DNA from: JAMXLO01 sp963726125
Lineage (GTDB): Bacteria; Pseudomonadota; Alphaproteobacteria; Acetobacterales; Acetobacteraceae
Direction: 5' to 3'
Length of the DNA stretch: 64,000 bases
NCBI GenBank assembly: GCA_963726125.1
Contig: CAVSBG010000005.1
Coordinates: 868,001-932,000, forward strand
Both the position numbers and the translations under genes were made by a program. Positions 35,201 through 43,357 of this stretch are shown piece by piece. The notes under the pieces are model-generated. The model was not told the origin of the DNA and made no database searches. It saw only the letters and a list, made by a program, of their open reading frames with translations. How positions within the stretch are numbered: position 1 is the first letter of the stretch; each line of letters begins with the position of its first letter.

Positions 35201-35954
35201 CGGCGCGCATGGCGGGGGAACTGGCGTGCGCGAGCATGTTCTCGCGCGCCTCGGTCAGGGCGTCCTCGGCGTCGCGATCGTCAACCAGGCGGAAGTGCGG
35301 GGAGAGCGATGCTTCCAGCGGGAAGCGGCGCAGCAGCGACTGGCAGAAGGCGTGGATGGTGCCGATTTGCATGCCGCCGGGGAGGTCGAGCACCGTTGCG
35401 AACAGGGAACGGGCGGCGGCCAGGATTTGGCGGGATGGCTGGACGTTGAGGGCGCGGAGTTCGGCGGACAGAAGGGCGTCGTCGAGGGTGACCCATTTGC
35501 CGAGGGTATTCTGGAGGCGCACGGACATCTCGGCGGCAGCGGCCTTGGTGAAGGTGAGGCATTGGATGCGTTCGGGCTTGGCGCCGGACAGCATGAGGCG
35601 GAGCAGGCGATCGGTGAGGAGCTTGGTCTTGCCGGAACCCGCCGAGGCGGCGACGAACGTGGAGACCGCCGGGTTGGAGGCTTGGAGCTGTTCGATGTTG
35701 GCTCGGGTGCGGGGGGAGGCTCCATCGAGCTGGGCTTCGTTTGGTGGCGCCCCCTCCCCCTTCCCCCCTCCCGCAAGGGGAGGGGGAGTGACCCCAGAGA
35801 CCCCAGAGATCCCACAGACCCCAAAGCCTCCGAAGCCCCCGCAGTCTCCAAAGTCCCCACAGTCTTCACAGCCCCCGAAGCCCCCCAAGCCTCCACAGTC
35901 TCCAAAGCCCCCACGACCTCCAAAGCCTCCGCAGTCCCCAAGATTGTTGCTCAT
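32283..35954 (-). CDS. addA: AddA helicase-nuclease (double-strand break repair)
   Basis: A 1223-residue UvrD/Rep-like helicase with a C-terminal RecB-type nuclease, partner of AddB in processing broken DNA ends for RecA. Walker A AASAGSGKT lies at about residues 102-110; a helicase block is LLLDEVQDT, and the nuclease motif ILIADFKTN is near the C-terminus. The ATG overlaps the addB stop as ATGA. The first 71 residues are unusual: MSNN, then 17 tripeptides of the X-G-G/D type from a 9-bp minisatellite, then 16 residues from a family A repeat. The conserved protein begins only after this, near residue 72. Confidence 0.93.
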   Translation of the reverse strand: MSNNLGDCGGFGGRGGFGDCGGLGGFGGCEDCGDFGDCGGFGGFGVCGISGVSGVTPPPLAGGGKGEGAPPNEAQLDGASPRTRANIEQLQASNPAVSTFVAASAGSGKTKLLTDRLLRLMLSGAKPERIQCLTFTKAAAAEMSVRLQNTLGKWVTLDDALLSAELRALNVQPSRQILAAARSLFATVLDLPGGMQIGTIHAFCQSLLRRFPLEASLSPHFRLVDDRDAEDALTEARENMLAHASSPAMRAALATLAGLVSADQFGRHVAALQADLPRLKSALDMGEALEAAQRRALGVTAKAEADIIASAINWQSEPELREAALIVQQLGAKGCAERAGRILGWLGLESADRHEHWQHWCDEFLTKEGKPRAPGGFVSKAVLDRHPDHAAIFLTECDRILEAIDACLALRVASISAALMTLAAPVLHAYAAHKEAAGLLDYDDLIGRTSNLLIDPGAAWVLYKLDGGIDHLLLDEVQDTAPSQWKIAHALTEEFFAGQGARDTERTVFAVGDRKQSIYSFQGADIEEFDRSRRLLRERVAAAGKPWEDAKLDVSFRSTRPILDLVDRVFANPLAAAGVVDAGETLAHYADRADHAGAVELWPLTPLPDAAEPLPWTVPEQNQGLTSAPQQLADTLAHWIAREVSGSVMLESKGRPLLPGDIMVLVRRRNDFGRALVRALKSRGVPVAGLDRLMLTEQPAVQDLMALADALLLPRDDLTFACVLTSPLGGLTDDSLMELAIGRPGHLWDALRARSGDRTDWHAAWTFFSALLGRVDYVTPYALFAEALGPLGGRARLLARLGPEAAEPVDELLNAALAHSRTHPPSLQAFLHWLRRSGAEVKREAESAGSLVRVMTVHGAKGLQAPLVILPDTTALPPEEGTIHWGADPATSHSVPIWSPRRELRCTAAQRLRDEAARRRTEEHNRLLYVALTRAEDRLVVCGWQTRRALDNACWYRLVERGFETLPAIQDGDVRRHASPQRAKPARPTMPSVSPHDANLPAWVGSAPYWQASPPPVEPERPERLAPSRPENVELGPLPAAASPLAARDAATNRFQRGKLLHALLQHLPDLPPEDRANAARAWLDRPGNDLPTGEAEILARETLAILDHPDLAPLFAPGSRAEVPLTGVVAGMVIGGLIDRLAVLPDRILIADFKTNRRPPSRIEDTPVLYLRQMAAYRAVLRDIFPGRGIACALVWTQAARVVMLPDELLESHTPSHASRAA
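35749..35788 (+). repeat. Family A-like repeat inside addA
   Basis: CCCCCTCCCC, CTTCCCCCCTCCCGC, AAGGGGAGGGGGAG. In addA it translates in frame as PPPLAGGGKGEGAP, directly after the tripeptide minisatellite. The same form recurs at 47616-47656. Confidence 0.8.
35790..35942 (-). repeat. 9-bp minisatellite encoding an X-G-G/D tripeptide repeat
   Basis: About 17 degenerate 9-base units (plus-strand forms such as AAAGCCTCC, ACAGTCTCC, GAAGCCCCC) run without interruption. On the minus strand each encodes one tripeptide: LGD, CGG, FGG, RGG, FGD, CGG, LGG, FGG, CED, CGD, FGD, CGG, FGG, FGV, CGI, SGV, SGV. It occupies codons 5-55 of addA. Confidence 0.92.
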
Positions 35955-38902
35955 GCTTCGTCACCGGCTGCCAGCCACTCCGCGACACGCGCGAGCTGGG
36001 CATAATCCGAGAAGCGCGGGGCGGCGCCTGGGTGGGGCTGCGACAGGTAGCAGCGGCCTGGTGCGTCATATGCGTCTATCAGGGCGCATAGGGCTTCGCG
36101 CGCGTTGGCGACCGCCGCGGCAATGGCGGTGGGATCCGCCTTGAACAGCGTGCGCAGTTCGCCGGCGTGGAAGCCTCCGGTGAGGTGCCAGTAGGTCAAT
36201 TCCTCTACCGTTCCGGACAGGGACGGGCCAAATGCACCGGCCTCCAGCATCGCCGCTTCCAGCAGCAATTGCGGCGCCAGGCCGGCGTCCACGTCTTTCT
36301 GGCTCGGCGGCGTGCCGGTCTTGTAGTCGAGGATCGCCAGGCCGCCGTCCCTGCGCTGCTCGATCCGGTCGGCGCGGCCGGTGAGGATGAAGCGGCCGCC
36401 GGGGCGCGGTAGTTCATGGGTTCCGCTGGCCTCGGCGGCAATGGCCACGAGGGGGCGCTCGCTGCGGCGTTTCACCTCGACGTCGGTGGTCCACGCGGCG
36501 ATACGGTCGAGACGCGGCGCCCACCACGTCGCCAGCGCTTCGCGAAGTTCGGCTTCGACGAGCGCCCGCATCATGGCGCGCCGCATCTGGGTCTCGGCAT
36601 CCGCTGGCCAACGCGGACCGTACTCGGCGAGGAAGTGCCCCATGCCGGCGTGCACGAGGCTGCCGTAGTCGGCCGCATCGGTGGCTTCCTCCAACGGGGC
36701 CAATGGCCGAAGGCGGAGTACGTGTTTGGCGTGGATGGCGTAGGGATCGCGCAGCCAGGTCTCGATTTCGGTGACCGACAGCCTGCGCGGGCGCAATGCG
36801 AGCGGAGGGCATGGGCGCGGCGGCCGGACCGGACGCGGACCCTGCGCGGGCTGATCCAGGCTGCGCACCCAGCCGGCGGCAGGATGCAACGCCAGTCTCG
36901 TCTGCTGGCCGGCGAGCAGCGTTTCGATCCGGGTCAGCCAACGGGCCGGCACCACCGGGGCACCGTCACGGCGGCGGGGGCAGGACAGCACGACAGTGGG
37001 CGCGGCACAGGCGGAGGCGACGAAGTCGTGGGCGGACTGGCCGACGATCTGCTCGGAGGACGGCAGGCCGACCGTGGCCCGCATGGGCCGGGACAGCCAG
37101 GGACCGGGGTCCGTGGTGGGGGGCCAGACACCCTCGGCGAGGCCACCAAGCACCATGATGTCCGCGGTCTGGAGCCTCGCCTCGAGCAACCCCCAGATGA
37201 ACACACGCGGGTGTTCTGTGCCGTCTCGCCCGCGCAGCGCACGGCGACTGCGCACGGCGGCGCCCTCCAGCACGGCGTCCAACAGGCCTGGCAGAACGCG
37301 GAGCCGTTGGTCGGGAAGCAATGGCATCGCTGCTTGCACCGCGGCCAAATGGGTGGCCAGCGCCTCGCCTTCCTCACCGGCCCACAGCCGGGCGGGACCG
37401 GGAAGCTGGTCGGTGGCGGCGAGACGTTCGGCTGATTCGATCAGGCCGGCCAGGGCTTCCGACGGTGCTACCTCCACCGATGCGTCAATCCGGAGGGCCG
37501 GTTCGAGGCACGCCTCCAGCCGCTGCAGCAGCGCATGCACGTCGTGATCGGCATGGGCGCGGGCGAGTGCGCGGCGCAGGCCGGTTACGCCGGCGCTCGG
37601 ACGTGGGCCTCGGAGACAGGCCAGTTCCAGGCTGCGCGCTGCTTCACGGCACGCGACAGGCGCCAAGCCGGCCGCCGCCAGCGGGTGCTTCAGCAGCGCG
37701 AGCAACGGGACTGGTGCCAGGTCATCTGCTACGGCCTGGGCCAGGAGGCGCAGGAAGACGGCGGGCGGCGTGTCGCTCAGCGGTTCCCCGGCACTGTCAT
37801 CGGCGACCACGCCGTAGCGCAGCAGCTCGGTGGCGACCCGTCCGGCGAGGTCACGATCCGGCGTTACCAGAGCGGCGGTGGCCTCCGGCGTTTGCAATGC
37901 ATCACGTAGCACGAGGGCGATCGCTGATGCCTCTTCCTGCTGATCCGCGGTCGAGAGCAGCGACAGGCCATCGGTCCGAGTTTCCGTAGCATCCTGCCAT
38001 TCGGTCAGCGCCCTGGCCGGGAGGAGAGCGCGGCTGAGCGTCCGAGTGCGGGCGGACATCGCGGCGTCCACGGAGGCTTGCGGCCATACGCGGACATCAG
38101 CTCGCGTCGCGTCCAGCCGATGCAGCAGGCTGGCGAGGCCGGCTTGCGGATGGGCATCGTCCAACTCGGCCCAGGTGTCGTCGGACATCGCGGTGTCGAG
38201 GCCCGGCAGGACGACGGCTCCGGTCGGAAGGTGGGCAACGATCCGTAGCAGGCGCGCGACGGCGGGGATGCCGCCGGTGGTGCCGGCGACCAGCACAGGA
38301 TCGGGTGGCGGGACGCATTGCCAGGCATCGGCCTGGGCATTCAGGAGTACCACCTGGCGTGCGGCTGGGTTCATCAGCCCCTGCTCCGCCAGCCACACGG
38401 GCCAGGCGCGGGTGACGATGTGGAGGAATTCCAGCGTTTGCGCCCAATGCGCGGCGTAGGCCGGTTCGGCGGCCTCGGGCAACCTGTCGGCAAGATCGAT
38501 TTCCGCCCGCTCCGCCTGGTCCATGAGCGATGCGAGGTCCTCGGCAAGGCCCCAGGCGCGGTCCGCGGTGCGGGGCGCGCCGTTCTTGCCGGCCAAGGCG
38601 AGGATGAGCCGTGTCAGCGCGGCCAATCGGCGCGCCGGCTCCACCGCCGGCGGCAGGTCGAGGGCACCAGCCAGGGCAAGCGGTGCCTCATCGAGGGCGC
38701 CGAGGGCGGTGATGCGCGGCAGCAATAAGGACCGGCCACCGGAGGCGCGCAGGAACGCCTCGGCAAGCGCACGGGCGGCGCGACGTGTCGGCAGCAGGAT
38801 GAGCCCACGTGCGGTGGCCAACGGATCCGGCGCGGCGGCCAGCCATTTCGTGGCAATGGCTTCGAGGAACGGCACGCCGAACGGGATGTTGAACAGGTTC
38901 AG
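35951..38902 (-). CDS. addB: AddB subunit (double-strand break repair)
   Basis: About 983 residues. The N-terminus is LNLFNIPFGVPFLEAIATKWL; the C-terminal RecB-type nuclease carries LAILDYKTGTPP and ends ASDYAQLARVAEWL-like. AddB lacks a functional helicase Walker A and acts with AddA in end resection. Close relatives begin MNLxNIPFG; here that codon is CTG at 38902, with GGAGG six bases upstream and overlapping the murU stop (CTGA). A CTG start is therefore proposed; an in-frame codon at 38980 would add 26 residues inside murU. Confidence 0.9.
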   Translation of the reverse strand: MNLFNIPFGVPFLEAIATKWLAAAPDPLATARGLILLPTRRAARALAEAFLRASGGRSLLLPRITALGALDEAPLALAGALDLPPAVEPARRLAALTRLILALAGKNGAPRTADRAWGLAEDLASLMDQAERAEIDLADRLPEAAEPAYAAHWAQTLEFLHIVTRAWPVWLAEQGLMNPAARQVVLLNAQADAWQCVPPPDPVLVAGTTGGIPAVARLLRIVAHLPTGAVVLPGLDTAMSDDTWAELDDAHPQAGLASLLHRLDATRADVRVWPQASVDAAMSARTRTLSRALLPARALTEWQDATETRTDGLSLLSTADQQEEASAIALVLRDALQTPEATAALVTPDRDLAGRVATELLRYGVVADDSAGEPLSDTPPAVFLRLLAQAVADDLAPVPLLALLKHPLAAAGLAPVACREAARSLELACLRGPRPSAGVTGLRRALARAHADHDVHALLQRLEACLEPALRIDASVEVAPSEALAGLIESAERLAATDQLPGPARLWAGEEGEALATHLAAVQAAMPLLPDQRLRVLPGLLDAVLEGAAVRSRRALRGRDGTEHPRVFIWGLLEARLQTADIMVLGGLAEGVWPPTTDPGPWLSRPMRATVGLPSSEQIVGQSAHDFVASACAAPTVVLSCPRRRDGAPVVPARWLTRIETLLAGQQTRLALHPAAGWVRSLDQPAQGPRPVRPPRPCPPLALRPRRLSVTEIETWLRDPYAIHAKHVLRLRPLAPLEEATDAADYGSLVHAGMGHFLAEYGPRWPADAETQMRRAMMRALVEAELREALATWWAPRLDRIAAWTTDVEVKRRSERPLVAIAAEASGTHELPRPGGRFILTGRADRIEQRRDGGLAILDYKTGTPPSQKDVDAGLAPQLLLEAAMLEAGAFGPSLSGTVEELTYWHLTGGFHAGELRTLFKADPTAIAAAVANAREALCALIDAYDAPGRCYLSQPHPGAAPRFSDYAQLARVAEWLAAGDEA

Positions 38903-39636
38903 CGCGTGCCTCCAATCAGTCGCGCCTGCAGCAGCGTCTCGGCCTCGGTCAGATCGATCGGAGTCGAGAGATGGAACCACAACCCGTCATGCACAACGGC
39001 GCGCAGTCGCCCGGCAGCCATTGCGATGTCCCATGCGAGGTTCACGCTGAACTGGCCGTCCGGCGAACCTGCCAGCAAGGCGGGGGAGATGATCTGCAGG
39101 CCGGCATAGATGTAGGGCACCACTTCGCGTTCGCCGCGCCGGCGCAGCACGCCCCATGGATCGACCGCGAAGTCGCCGTAGCCGACTTCGGCATGCACCT
39201 GGCAGGTCCGGTGGACAAGCAGGATGCCGTCGACCTGCCGTGGGTCGAAGGCAGCGGCGAGGCGATCGAGCGCGGGCCGGGCGCCGTCCACCCAGTAGGC
39301 ATCGCCGTTGACGACGAAGAAGGGGTCCGGACCGAGCAGGTCGAGGGCGGCTTTGACGCCACCGCCGGTTTCGAGGGGGACTGCCTCACGCTGGAGGATG
39401 GTGCGGGGCGGTTGGGTTGTGCGCGCGCGCAGGTGGGCGGCGATCAGTTCAGCGTGCCAGTGCGCATTGACCACCACGGTCTCCACGCCGGCCTCCGCCA
39501 GAAGGTCCAGGGCGTGATCGATCAGCGGCCGACCGCCGAGCGGAAGCAGCGGCTTTGCGGTACGGTCGGTGAGTGGCCGCATGCGGGTGCCGAAACCGGC
39601 GGCGAGCAACATTGCGGTCCGCGGGCGCGCTGTCAC
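38899..39636 (-). CDS. murU: N-acetylmuramate 1-phosphate uridylyltransferase-like nucleotidyltransferase
   Basis: A 245-residue sugar nucleotidyltransferase with the signature MLLAAGFGTRMRPLTDRTAKPLLPLGGRPLIDH, LETGGGVKAAL, and a metal-binding Asp in FFVVNGDAYW. Paired with an AmgK-type kinase, it fits MurU, which makes UDP-MurNAc in the cell-wall recycling route that bypasses MurA. GTG 39636 overlaps the amgK stop (GTGA), and its own stop overlaps addB. Confidence 0.85.
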   Translation of the reverse strand: MTARPRTAMLLAAGFGTRMRPLTDRTAKPLLPLGGRPLIDHALDLLAEAGVETVVVNAHWHAELIAAHLRARTTQPPRTILQREAVPLETGGGVKAALDLLGPDPFFVVNGDAYWVDGARPALDRLAAAFDPRQVDGILLVHRTCQVHAEVGYGDFAVDPWGVLRRRGEREVVPYIYAGLQIISPALLAGSPDGQFSVNLAWDIAMAAGRLRAVVHDGLWFHLSTPIDLTEAETLLQARLIGGTR

Positions 39637-40683
39637 GCCGCGAGATCCGGTGGGTTGCAGCGACAGTGCGGTGGGATCCAACGATCCAGGGCGGTGGCGA
39701 GCGGAGCGGCGGCGGGCTGCCGCACGGCCTGTTCCAGCAGCCGCCAAGTGCGGGGGCCGTAGCGCAGGTAGCCAGGGCGATCATCGCGACGGGCGAGGCG
39801 CACCCATTGGCCGGCAATGCGCAGATGGCGCTGCGCTGCGCATGCGGCATAGGCGAGGCGGAAGGCTGTGGGGTCCAGCTCGGGGCGGGCAGCGAGGTAG
39901 CGGGCGATGGTGCGCTCGGCGAGGTCGGAGGGGATGTCGCGGCGATTGTCCTGCAACAGGGAAGCGAGGTCGTAGGCGGGATGACCGATGGCGGCGCCCT
40001 GGAAGTCCAGGATGCCGATACGGCGGATGCCGGAGCGGTTCGGCAGCCAGATCAGGTTGCCGGCGAAAAAGTCGCGATGGACGAAGCAGGTGGGGCCGGC
40101 GGCGACCGGGGCCAGGGTGGTTTCCAGCGCGATGGCGAAGTGGTGGCGGGCGGCGACGGGTGGTTCGGTGCCGAACATGGCGGGCCACCACCAATCGCAC
40201 AGGGTGGATAGGGCCGTGCTCGCCATGGAGTGGGCGTCCCACTGAGGGAGGTCTGGGGGCGGGGTGACGCGCTGGATGGCGACCAGGGTGTCGACGGCGG
40301 CGTCGAATAGTGGGGTCAGGGGGTGGGTGGCACCCCCTCCCCCAGCCCTCCCCCGCTTCGCGGGAGAGGGAGGTGGGTGGAGCTTGGTCGATGAAGACTG
40401 ATAGCAGGTCGTCGCCGAGATCTTCTTCCAACAGCAGCCCTTCGGCTTCGTCGGCGGCGAAGATCTCTGGCACTGACGTGCCGAGGTGCGCCAGGTGCGC
40501 GGCGGTGCGAATGAACGGCCGAATGTTCTCGGGCGGCGGGGCATCCATCAGGACCGCTTGGCGAGGCCCTCGTGACAGACGCAGGTAGCGGCGAAAGCTG
40601 GCGTCCTGGGCCAGCGGTTCAGCGTGCGCCTTTGCGTAGCCGTTGCGCTCCAGGAACGCGCTGATCAGTGCGTCGCGGTTCAT
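39633..40683 (-). pseudogene. amgK: AmgK-like MurNAc/GlcNAc anomeric kinase, disrupted at a repeat
   Basis: An aminoglycoside-phosphotransferase-fold kinase split in two frames. The N-terminal part from ATG 40683 (MNRDALISAFLERNGYAKA..., LEEDLGDDLLSVFIDQ) is open to the family A repeat at 40331-40380. After it the conserved C-terminal part (LFDAAVDTLVAIQRV, the catalytic HRDFFAGNLIW, then ILDFQGAAIG) continues in another frame to 39633. Removing one base, or adding two, would rejoin the frames. The ATG overlaps the tsaE stop (ATGA). The enzyme would phosphorylate MurNAc at C1 for MurU. Confidence 0.85.
40331..40380 (+). repeat. Family A repeat interrupting amgK
   Basis: CACCCCCTCCCCCAGCCCTC, then CCCCGCTTCGCGGGAGAGGG. 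It is flanked by a 9-base direct repeat GGTGGGTGG at 40322-40330 and 40372-40380, giving a 50-base unit. This could be a target duplication, though the flank is low complexity. Confidence 0.85.
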
Positions 40684-41141
40684 GCAATCCTGCCCAGGCG
40701 GTCGGGCCAGCCTGACAACACCGCGCGACGACTGGCCTGGCCAGTTATGTGCAATGCCACCGTCAGCGCATCGATGGGCCGCAATTGTCCGAGGCGATCC
40801 GGCCATTCGACCAACACGACGTCATCGCGTGCCTCATCCCACCCCAGCTCCGTCATGCCATCCGGACCGTCCAGGCGCCATAAATCGAAATGATGCACCG
40901 AGCCGGACGGTGTCGGGTAGTCCTGCACCAGGGTGAACGTGGGACTTGGGACCTCCAGTGCCGGGTCGCGGGATGCGGCGCGCAGGAACGCGCGGGCGAA
41001 TGCGGTCTTGCCGGCGCCGAGCTCGCCCTCGAGCAGGATCGCGTCGCCGGCCTGGACGAGTGCGGCGACCTGGGCTGCCAGGGCCTCGGTTGCGTCCAGG
41101 TTGGGCAGCTCGATGAGGCGTGTCGCGATTGCGGCGGACAT
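40680..41141 (-). CDS. tsaE: tRNA threonylcarbamoyladenosine biosynthesis ATPase TsaE
   Basis: A 153-residue P-loop ATPase needed with TsaB and TsaD for t6A37 modification of ANN-decoding tRNAs. Walker A GELGAGKTAFARAFL begins near residue 39; further blocks are VPSPTFTLVQDY, HFDLWRL and VVLVEWPDRL. ATG 41141 gives the family-standard length. It is the first gene of a leftward operon tsaE-amgK-murU-addB-addA-trxA in which neighbours overlap by 4 bases. Confidence 0.95.
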   Translation of the reverse strand: MSAAIATRLIELPNLDATEALAAQVAALVQAGDAILLEGELGAGKTAFARAFLRAASRDPALEVPSPTFTLVQDYPTPSGSVHHFDLWRLDGPDGMTELGWDEARDDVVLVEWPDRLGQLRPIDALTVALHITGQASRRAVLSGWPDRLGRIA

Positions 41142-41205
41142 GGACGCACTGTGGCGCAGCGGCGGAGTTGCGGACAACACCGTGCTCGGGTAAGACGCGG
41201 GTGAC

Positions 41206-42222
41206 ATGGGAACTGAAATCGAGACCGACGTCGCAATTGTCGGCGCGGGGCCGGTGGGCCTGTTCGCGGTGTTCGAACTTGGCATGCTGAAGCTGTCCGC
41301 CGTGCTGATTGATGCGTTGACCGAGGTGGGTGGCCAGTGTGCGGCGCTATACCCGGAGAAGCCGATCTACGACATCCCGGCACATCCCGCGATCGATGCT
41401 GGGGAACTGGTGGCACGTCTGGAACAGCAGATCGCGCCGTTTCATGTACCGCGGCTTCTCGGGCGGCGGGTGGTTGGACTGACGGGATGTCCGGGCGCTT
41501 TCGCGGTTGCCACGGACGCGGGTGACACCGTGCGTGCCAAGGCGGTGCTGATTGCTGCCGGCGCCGGGGCGTTTGGCCCGAACCGGCCGCCGCTGGAGGG
41601 GTTGGACGCGTATGAGGTGTCGGGCGCGGTGCAATACTACGTGCGACGGCGCGAGGAGCTGCGGGGCAAGCGCGTCGTGATTGCCGGTGGCGGCGATTTA
41701 GCGGTGGATTGGGCGCTGGCGCTCAAGGATATCGCGCGCGTTGCCGTGGTGCATCGGCGGCCGAAGTTCCGGGCGGCGCCGGAGAGCGCCGGGCAACTGG
41801 ATGCGGCGGCGCGGAATGGCGAGATCGAAATGGTCATCCCGTACCAACTGCATGCCCTGCACGGCGTTGACGGTGTGCTCGGCGATGTGGAGGTGTCGAC
41901 GCTGCAAGGGGAGACACGCCGGCTGCCCGCGGACGTGCTGCTGCCGTTCTTTGGTCTGTCGATGGATCTCGGGCCGATCGCGGCCTGGGGGCTGGAACAC
42001 GAGCTGCACCGCGTGAAGATCGATCCGGCAACTTGTGCGACTTCGATGCCGGGGGTGTTCGCCATTGGCGACGTGGCGACGTATGCCGGGAAGCTGAAGC
42101 TGATCCTGCAAGGGTTCAGCGAAGCGGCAATCGCGGCGCACGCGATATTCGGCGTGGTGCGGCCGGGGGAGGCACTGCACTTCGAGTACTCGACGACGAG
42201 CGGGGTGCCTGGAGGCTCGTAG
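41206..42222 (+). CDS. Ferredoxin/flavodoxin-NADP+ reductase, TrxR-like
   Basis: A 338-residue FAD/NADP oxidoreductase of the thioredoxin-reductase-like FNR type. The FAD site is VAIVGAGPVGLFAVFELGM, followed by GGQCAALYPEKPIYDIPA, the NADP site is VVIAGGGDLAVDWAL, and the C-terminal FAD block is GVFAIGDVATY. The redox-active CxxC of true thioredoxin reductases is absent, which supports an FNR role. It is divergent from tsaE. Confidence 0.92.
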   Translation: MGTEIETDVAIVGAGPVGLFAVFELGMLKLSAVLIDALTEVGGQCAALYPEKPIYDIPAHPAIDAGELVARLEQQIAPFHVPRLLGRRVVGLTGCPGAFAVATDAGDTVRAKAVLIAAGAGAFGPNRPPLEGLDAYEVSGAVQYYVRRREELRGKRVVIAGGGDLAVDWALALKDIARVAVVHRRPKFRAAPESAGQLDAAARNGEIEMVIPYQLHALHGVDGVLGDVEVSTLQGETRRLPADVLLPFFGLSMDLGPIAAWGLEHELHRVKIDPATCATSMPGVFAIGDVATYAGKLKLILQGFSEAAIAAHAIFGVVRPGEALHFEYSTTSGVPGGS

Positions 42223-42446
42223 GGTTGCGGCGCGCCCTTCCTCGACTTCGAACTGTTGAAAGCCTCCTTTGCTGAACGCACCGACCGGTAGCGATGTCCG
42301 GACGTGAGACCGACCGACTGGCGCCCTACCGGGCGGCTTGCCTTGGCGCGCGCGCGGGCGTGTAATCTGGCAAGATGTGACGACAGCCGACGGTGACTGC
42401 AAGGCAGACGCGGCGAGCAGCCCGCTCCCGCATCGGGGAGGTCGCA

Positions 42447-42968
42447 ATGGCATACGCAAGCACGAACTCGGTGGGGGTCAGCATCCGGGTGCCGCGTGGG
42501 CGGATGCCGAACTTTCGCTGGCCTCGGTTGTCGGCGCGCGCGCGGGCGCTGCTGATGATGGGCGTTATGGTCAGTCCGGTGTTCCTGGCCGATCAGTTTG
42601 GTTACTGCGTGGAGCGGCTGTTCATGACGGCCGACCAGATTGCGATGCAGCAAATGCCGGACAGCAGGATACTGTCGCAGGCCTACATCTTCCACGTCGC
42701 ATGCGTGGATGCGAACGCGACGGCGGCGGAGCGGGCGCGTTGGGCTGACACTGCCGCGCGGAATGGCTGGCAGGGGTATCCGCAGGCGGGGGAGTCGTGC
42801 TTCCGGCCGGACAAGAACCTGTTCGGCATCGCCGGGCTGACGGCATTCAATGTCGCATGCCCGCCGTTGGCGGTGTCAGTGGCGGACCAGCGGCGGTGGG
42901 TCGCGTTTGCCGCGAACCATGGGTGGGCGGCGTATCCGCAGGCTGGGGCGGGGTGCGTTGATCCGTGA
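42447..42968 (+). CDS. Membrane-anchored protein with two Cys-containing repeats, unknown
   Basis: A 173-residue protein with one hydrophobic segment (about residues 32-48, ALLMMGVMVSPVFLADQF) after a basic N-terminus. The C-terminal part holds two copies of a unit of about 40 residues: the first runs from FHVACVDAN through RARWADTAARNGWQGYPQAGESC, the second from FNVACPPLA through QRRWVAFAANHGWAAYPQAGAGC. Each has two Cys that could form a disulfide in the periplasm. GGGGAGG precedes the ATG. No known family is recognised. Confidence 0.65.
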   Translation: MAYASTNSVGVSIRVPRGRMPNFRWPRLSARARALLMMGVMVSPVFLADQFGYCVERLFMTADQIAMQQMPDSRILSQAYIFHVACVDANATAAERARWADTAARNGWQGYPQAGESCFRPDKNLFGIAGLTAFNVACPPLAVSVADQRRWVAFAANHGWAAYPQAGAGCVDP

Positions 42969-43018
42969 GGGCGGCGGGGTGGCCGTTGGGTGAGCGGACG
43001 AGCAGTCAGGGGGGTCGA

Positions 43019-43357
43019 GTGGCGAAGCGCCTGCCGCACGTCGGCCTCCAGCCCGGGGAGTTCGTTCTGGATGGCATCCCAGATCACCGGCAGGCTGCGA
43101 CGATCGGAGGCATGCCGTAGGCGGTTGCCCATGCCTCTTATGTCGTTCCGGGGTTGGCGTGGAACCAACCGAGTGGCCTGATCGCCCAGACGGATCGCTG
43201 CTTCGCAAATCTGTTCCGGGCATCTCTCCACGGCGTCACGGGTGCGTCCGTCGCGCTCGAAGGTGGTGCGGTCCATGGCGCCGATATATGACCGAATATG
43301 ATCGATGGTATTGAGGGTGTCGGCGAAGCAAACTGCTGGATCGTGGCTAGAAGGCAC
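43019..43357 (-). pseudogene. Degenerate HepT-like toxin (DUF86)
   Basis: About 113 codons resembling HepT: DTLNTIDHIRSYIGAMDRTTF, then AAIRLGDQ, NDIRGMGNRLRHASD and LPVIWDAIQNELPGL. The RNase/AMP-ylation motif R-x4-HxY is altered to RLRHAS (Tyr to Ser), and the reading frame has no stop near the family's normal end, running on antisense to the 42447 gene. A GTG at 43357 overlaps the mntA-like remnant by 11 bases, the same overlap as in the intact pair at 53.3 kb. Confidence 0.6.

Noticed and set aside
35790..35942. The minisatellite considered as a CRISPR array
   Set aside because: Units are 9 bases, contiguous, degenerate and without spacers; no cas genes are present. It is a coding tandem repeat.
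34170..36005. A 611-codon open frame on the plus strand opposite addA
   Set aside because: It is antisense to a fully supported helicase-nuclease. High GC and the addA codon pattern create long antisense frames, and its protein has low-complexity composition and no family motif.
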